Both the position numbers and the translations under genes were made by a program. DNA of 13,607 nucleotides from Bacteroidales bacterium (GTDB lineage Bacteria > Bacteroidota > Bacteroidia > Bacteroidales > VadinHA17), in NCBI GenBank assembly GCA_027451265.1, contig DAIDJT010000034.1:1-13607 (forward strand), written 5' to 3'. Position 1 is the stretch's first letter; each line of letters opens with the position of its first letter. The notes under the pieces are model-generated. The model made no database searches. It was not told the DNA's origin and worked only from the letters and a program-made list of their open reading frames with translations. Below are positions 12,981-13,607 of this stretch, one piece after another.

Positions 12981-13607
12981 TTATTCCTTTTCAAATTCTG
13001 ACTTGAGAATGTTGACAACCTCCTTGATTGTCTCCTCCTCAAGGTCTGTTCTCTTGACAAGGTCATGTACTGTAAGCCTCAGCACGCTTCGTGCGGTGTC
13101 ACAGCCGATGGCCTTGAGTTCGTCAATGATCCATCCTTCAATCTCATCTGCAAACTCGTCGAGGGTGACGTCTTCCTCGTCCTCGTTGTCCGGTTCACGG
13201 TAGACCTCAATGTCATATCCTGTCAGCTGACCTGCAAGCTTGATGTTGAGTCCGCCCTTGCCGATGGCCAGGGAGACTTCGCTGGGCTTGAGGTAGATCT
13301 CAGCCTTCTTCTCTGACTCCACAAGTTTTATTGAAGATATTTTGGCGGGGTTGAGAGCCCTGGAGATGAACAGCTGTATGTTCGAAGTATAGTTTATCAC
13401 GTCAATGTTTTCATTGCGCAGTTCGCGGACGATGCCATGGATCCTTGATCCCTTCATACCAACGCAGGCGCCCACCGGGTCAATGCGTTCGTCATATGAC
13501 TCAACGGCCACCTTGGCCCTTTCTCCGGGAACCCTGACAATCTTGCGGATTGTTATCAGGCCGTCAAATATCTCGGGAACCTCAAGCTCGAAGAGTCTCT
13601 CAAGGAA
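12981..13607 (-). CDS. nusA: Transcription termination/antitermination protein NusA, C-terminal part
   Basis: NusA binds RNA polymerase and nascent RNA and modulates pausing, intrinsic termination and antitermination. The last 208 codons are visible; the frame is open to the right edge, so the start lies outside. The fragment begins FLERLFELEVPEIFDG and continues through ERAKVAVESYDERIDPVGAC, the junction between the S1 and KH1 domains. The first KH domain shows its GxxG loop as GMKG in GACVGMKGSRIHGIVREL; the second shows GKGG in SLAIGKGGLNIKLAGQLTGY. After an acidic linker (DNEDEEDVTLDEF) comes a helical C-terminal segment with the pattern ELKAIGCDTARSVLRLT, resembling a helix-hairpin-helix unit, ending KSEFEKE. 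The protein stops soon after this unit, so the C-terminus is short. A GTG at 13511 could be mistaken for a start but lies in the middle of a conserved block. infB follows after 59 bases. Confidence 0.96.
   Translation of the reverse strand, partial: FLERLFELEVPEIFDGLITIRKIVRVPGERAKVAVESYDERIDPVGACVGMKGSRIHGIVRELRNENIDVINYTSNIQLFISRALNPAKISSIKLVESEKKAEIYLKPSEVSLAIGKGGLNIKLAGQLTGYDIEVYREPDNEDEEDVTLDEFADEIEGWIIDELKAIGCDTARSVLRLTVHDLVKRTDLEEETIKEVVNILKSEFEKE

Noticed and set aside
13509..13511. GTG as start of a 176-codon nusA
   Set aside because: The frame stays open to the window edge and the upstream residues (FLERLFELEVPEIFDG, then VRVPGERAK) are conserved NusA sequence. The gene is cut by the window and not short.
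1..13607. Mobile elements, tRNA or rRNA genes, CRISPR arrays, defence or toxin genes
   Set aside because: No transposase, integrase, structural RNA pattern or repeat-spacer array was seen; every long reading frame is a recognised core gene or its shadow.

Overview
The window reads as a piece of a Bacteroidota chromosome, possibly Bacteroidales or a related order. The main reason is a full-length SprA/Sov, the outer-membrane translocon of the type IX secretion system, which is essentially confined to this phylum. Supporting signs are a perfect TAnnTTTG type -7 promoter box before gcvH, weak or A-rich ribosome binding sites at several genes, and an IF-2 whose linker carries repeated VGK(V/I)(D/E)L motifs. 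The finer taxonomic placement is not decided by this sequence.

Layout, left to right. (1) Positions 1-159, minus strand: the first 53 codons of a gene running off the left edge, most like the menaquinone futalosine-pathway radical SAM enzyme MqnC. (2) Positions 160-286: a divergent intergenic region. (3) Plus strand: a tight run pdxA-ruvA-sprA. pdxA and ruvA overlap by 4 bases (ATGA), and sprA follows ruvA by 13 bases. The 7.4-kb sprA fills more than half of the window. (4) A 112-base gap with its own promoter-like box, then gcvH on the plus strand. (5) Positions 9885-9984: a convergent gap with a two-way intrinsic terminator and an inverted-repeat element. (6) Minus strand: infB (IF-2), preceded by the 3' part of nusA, which runs off the right edge. 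This is the usual nusA-infB order.

How the genes fit together. The window is a set of core genes: cofactor synthesis (PdxA, probable MqnC), Holliday-junction processing (RuvA), protein export across the outer membrane (SprA), the lipoyl carrier of glycine cleavage (GcvH), transcription elongation and termination (NusA), and translation initiation (IF-2). From memory, the ruvA-sprA-gcvH order recurs in Bacteroidota, so sprA sits here as a conserved locus and not as a mobile insertion. I see no insertion sequence, CRISPR, tRNA, rRNA, phage gene, frameshift or pseudogene. No stretch of 300 bases lacks a gene.

I did not find a new multi-gene system. The points most worth a second look are the non-ATG start of sprA, the inverted-repeat element touching the infB stop codon, the repeated linker motif in IF-2, and the probable futalosine menaquinone gene at the left edge.
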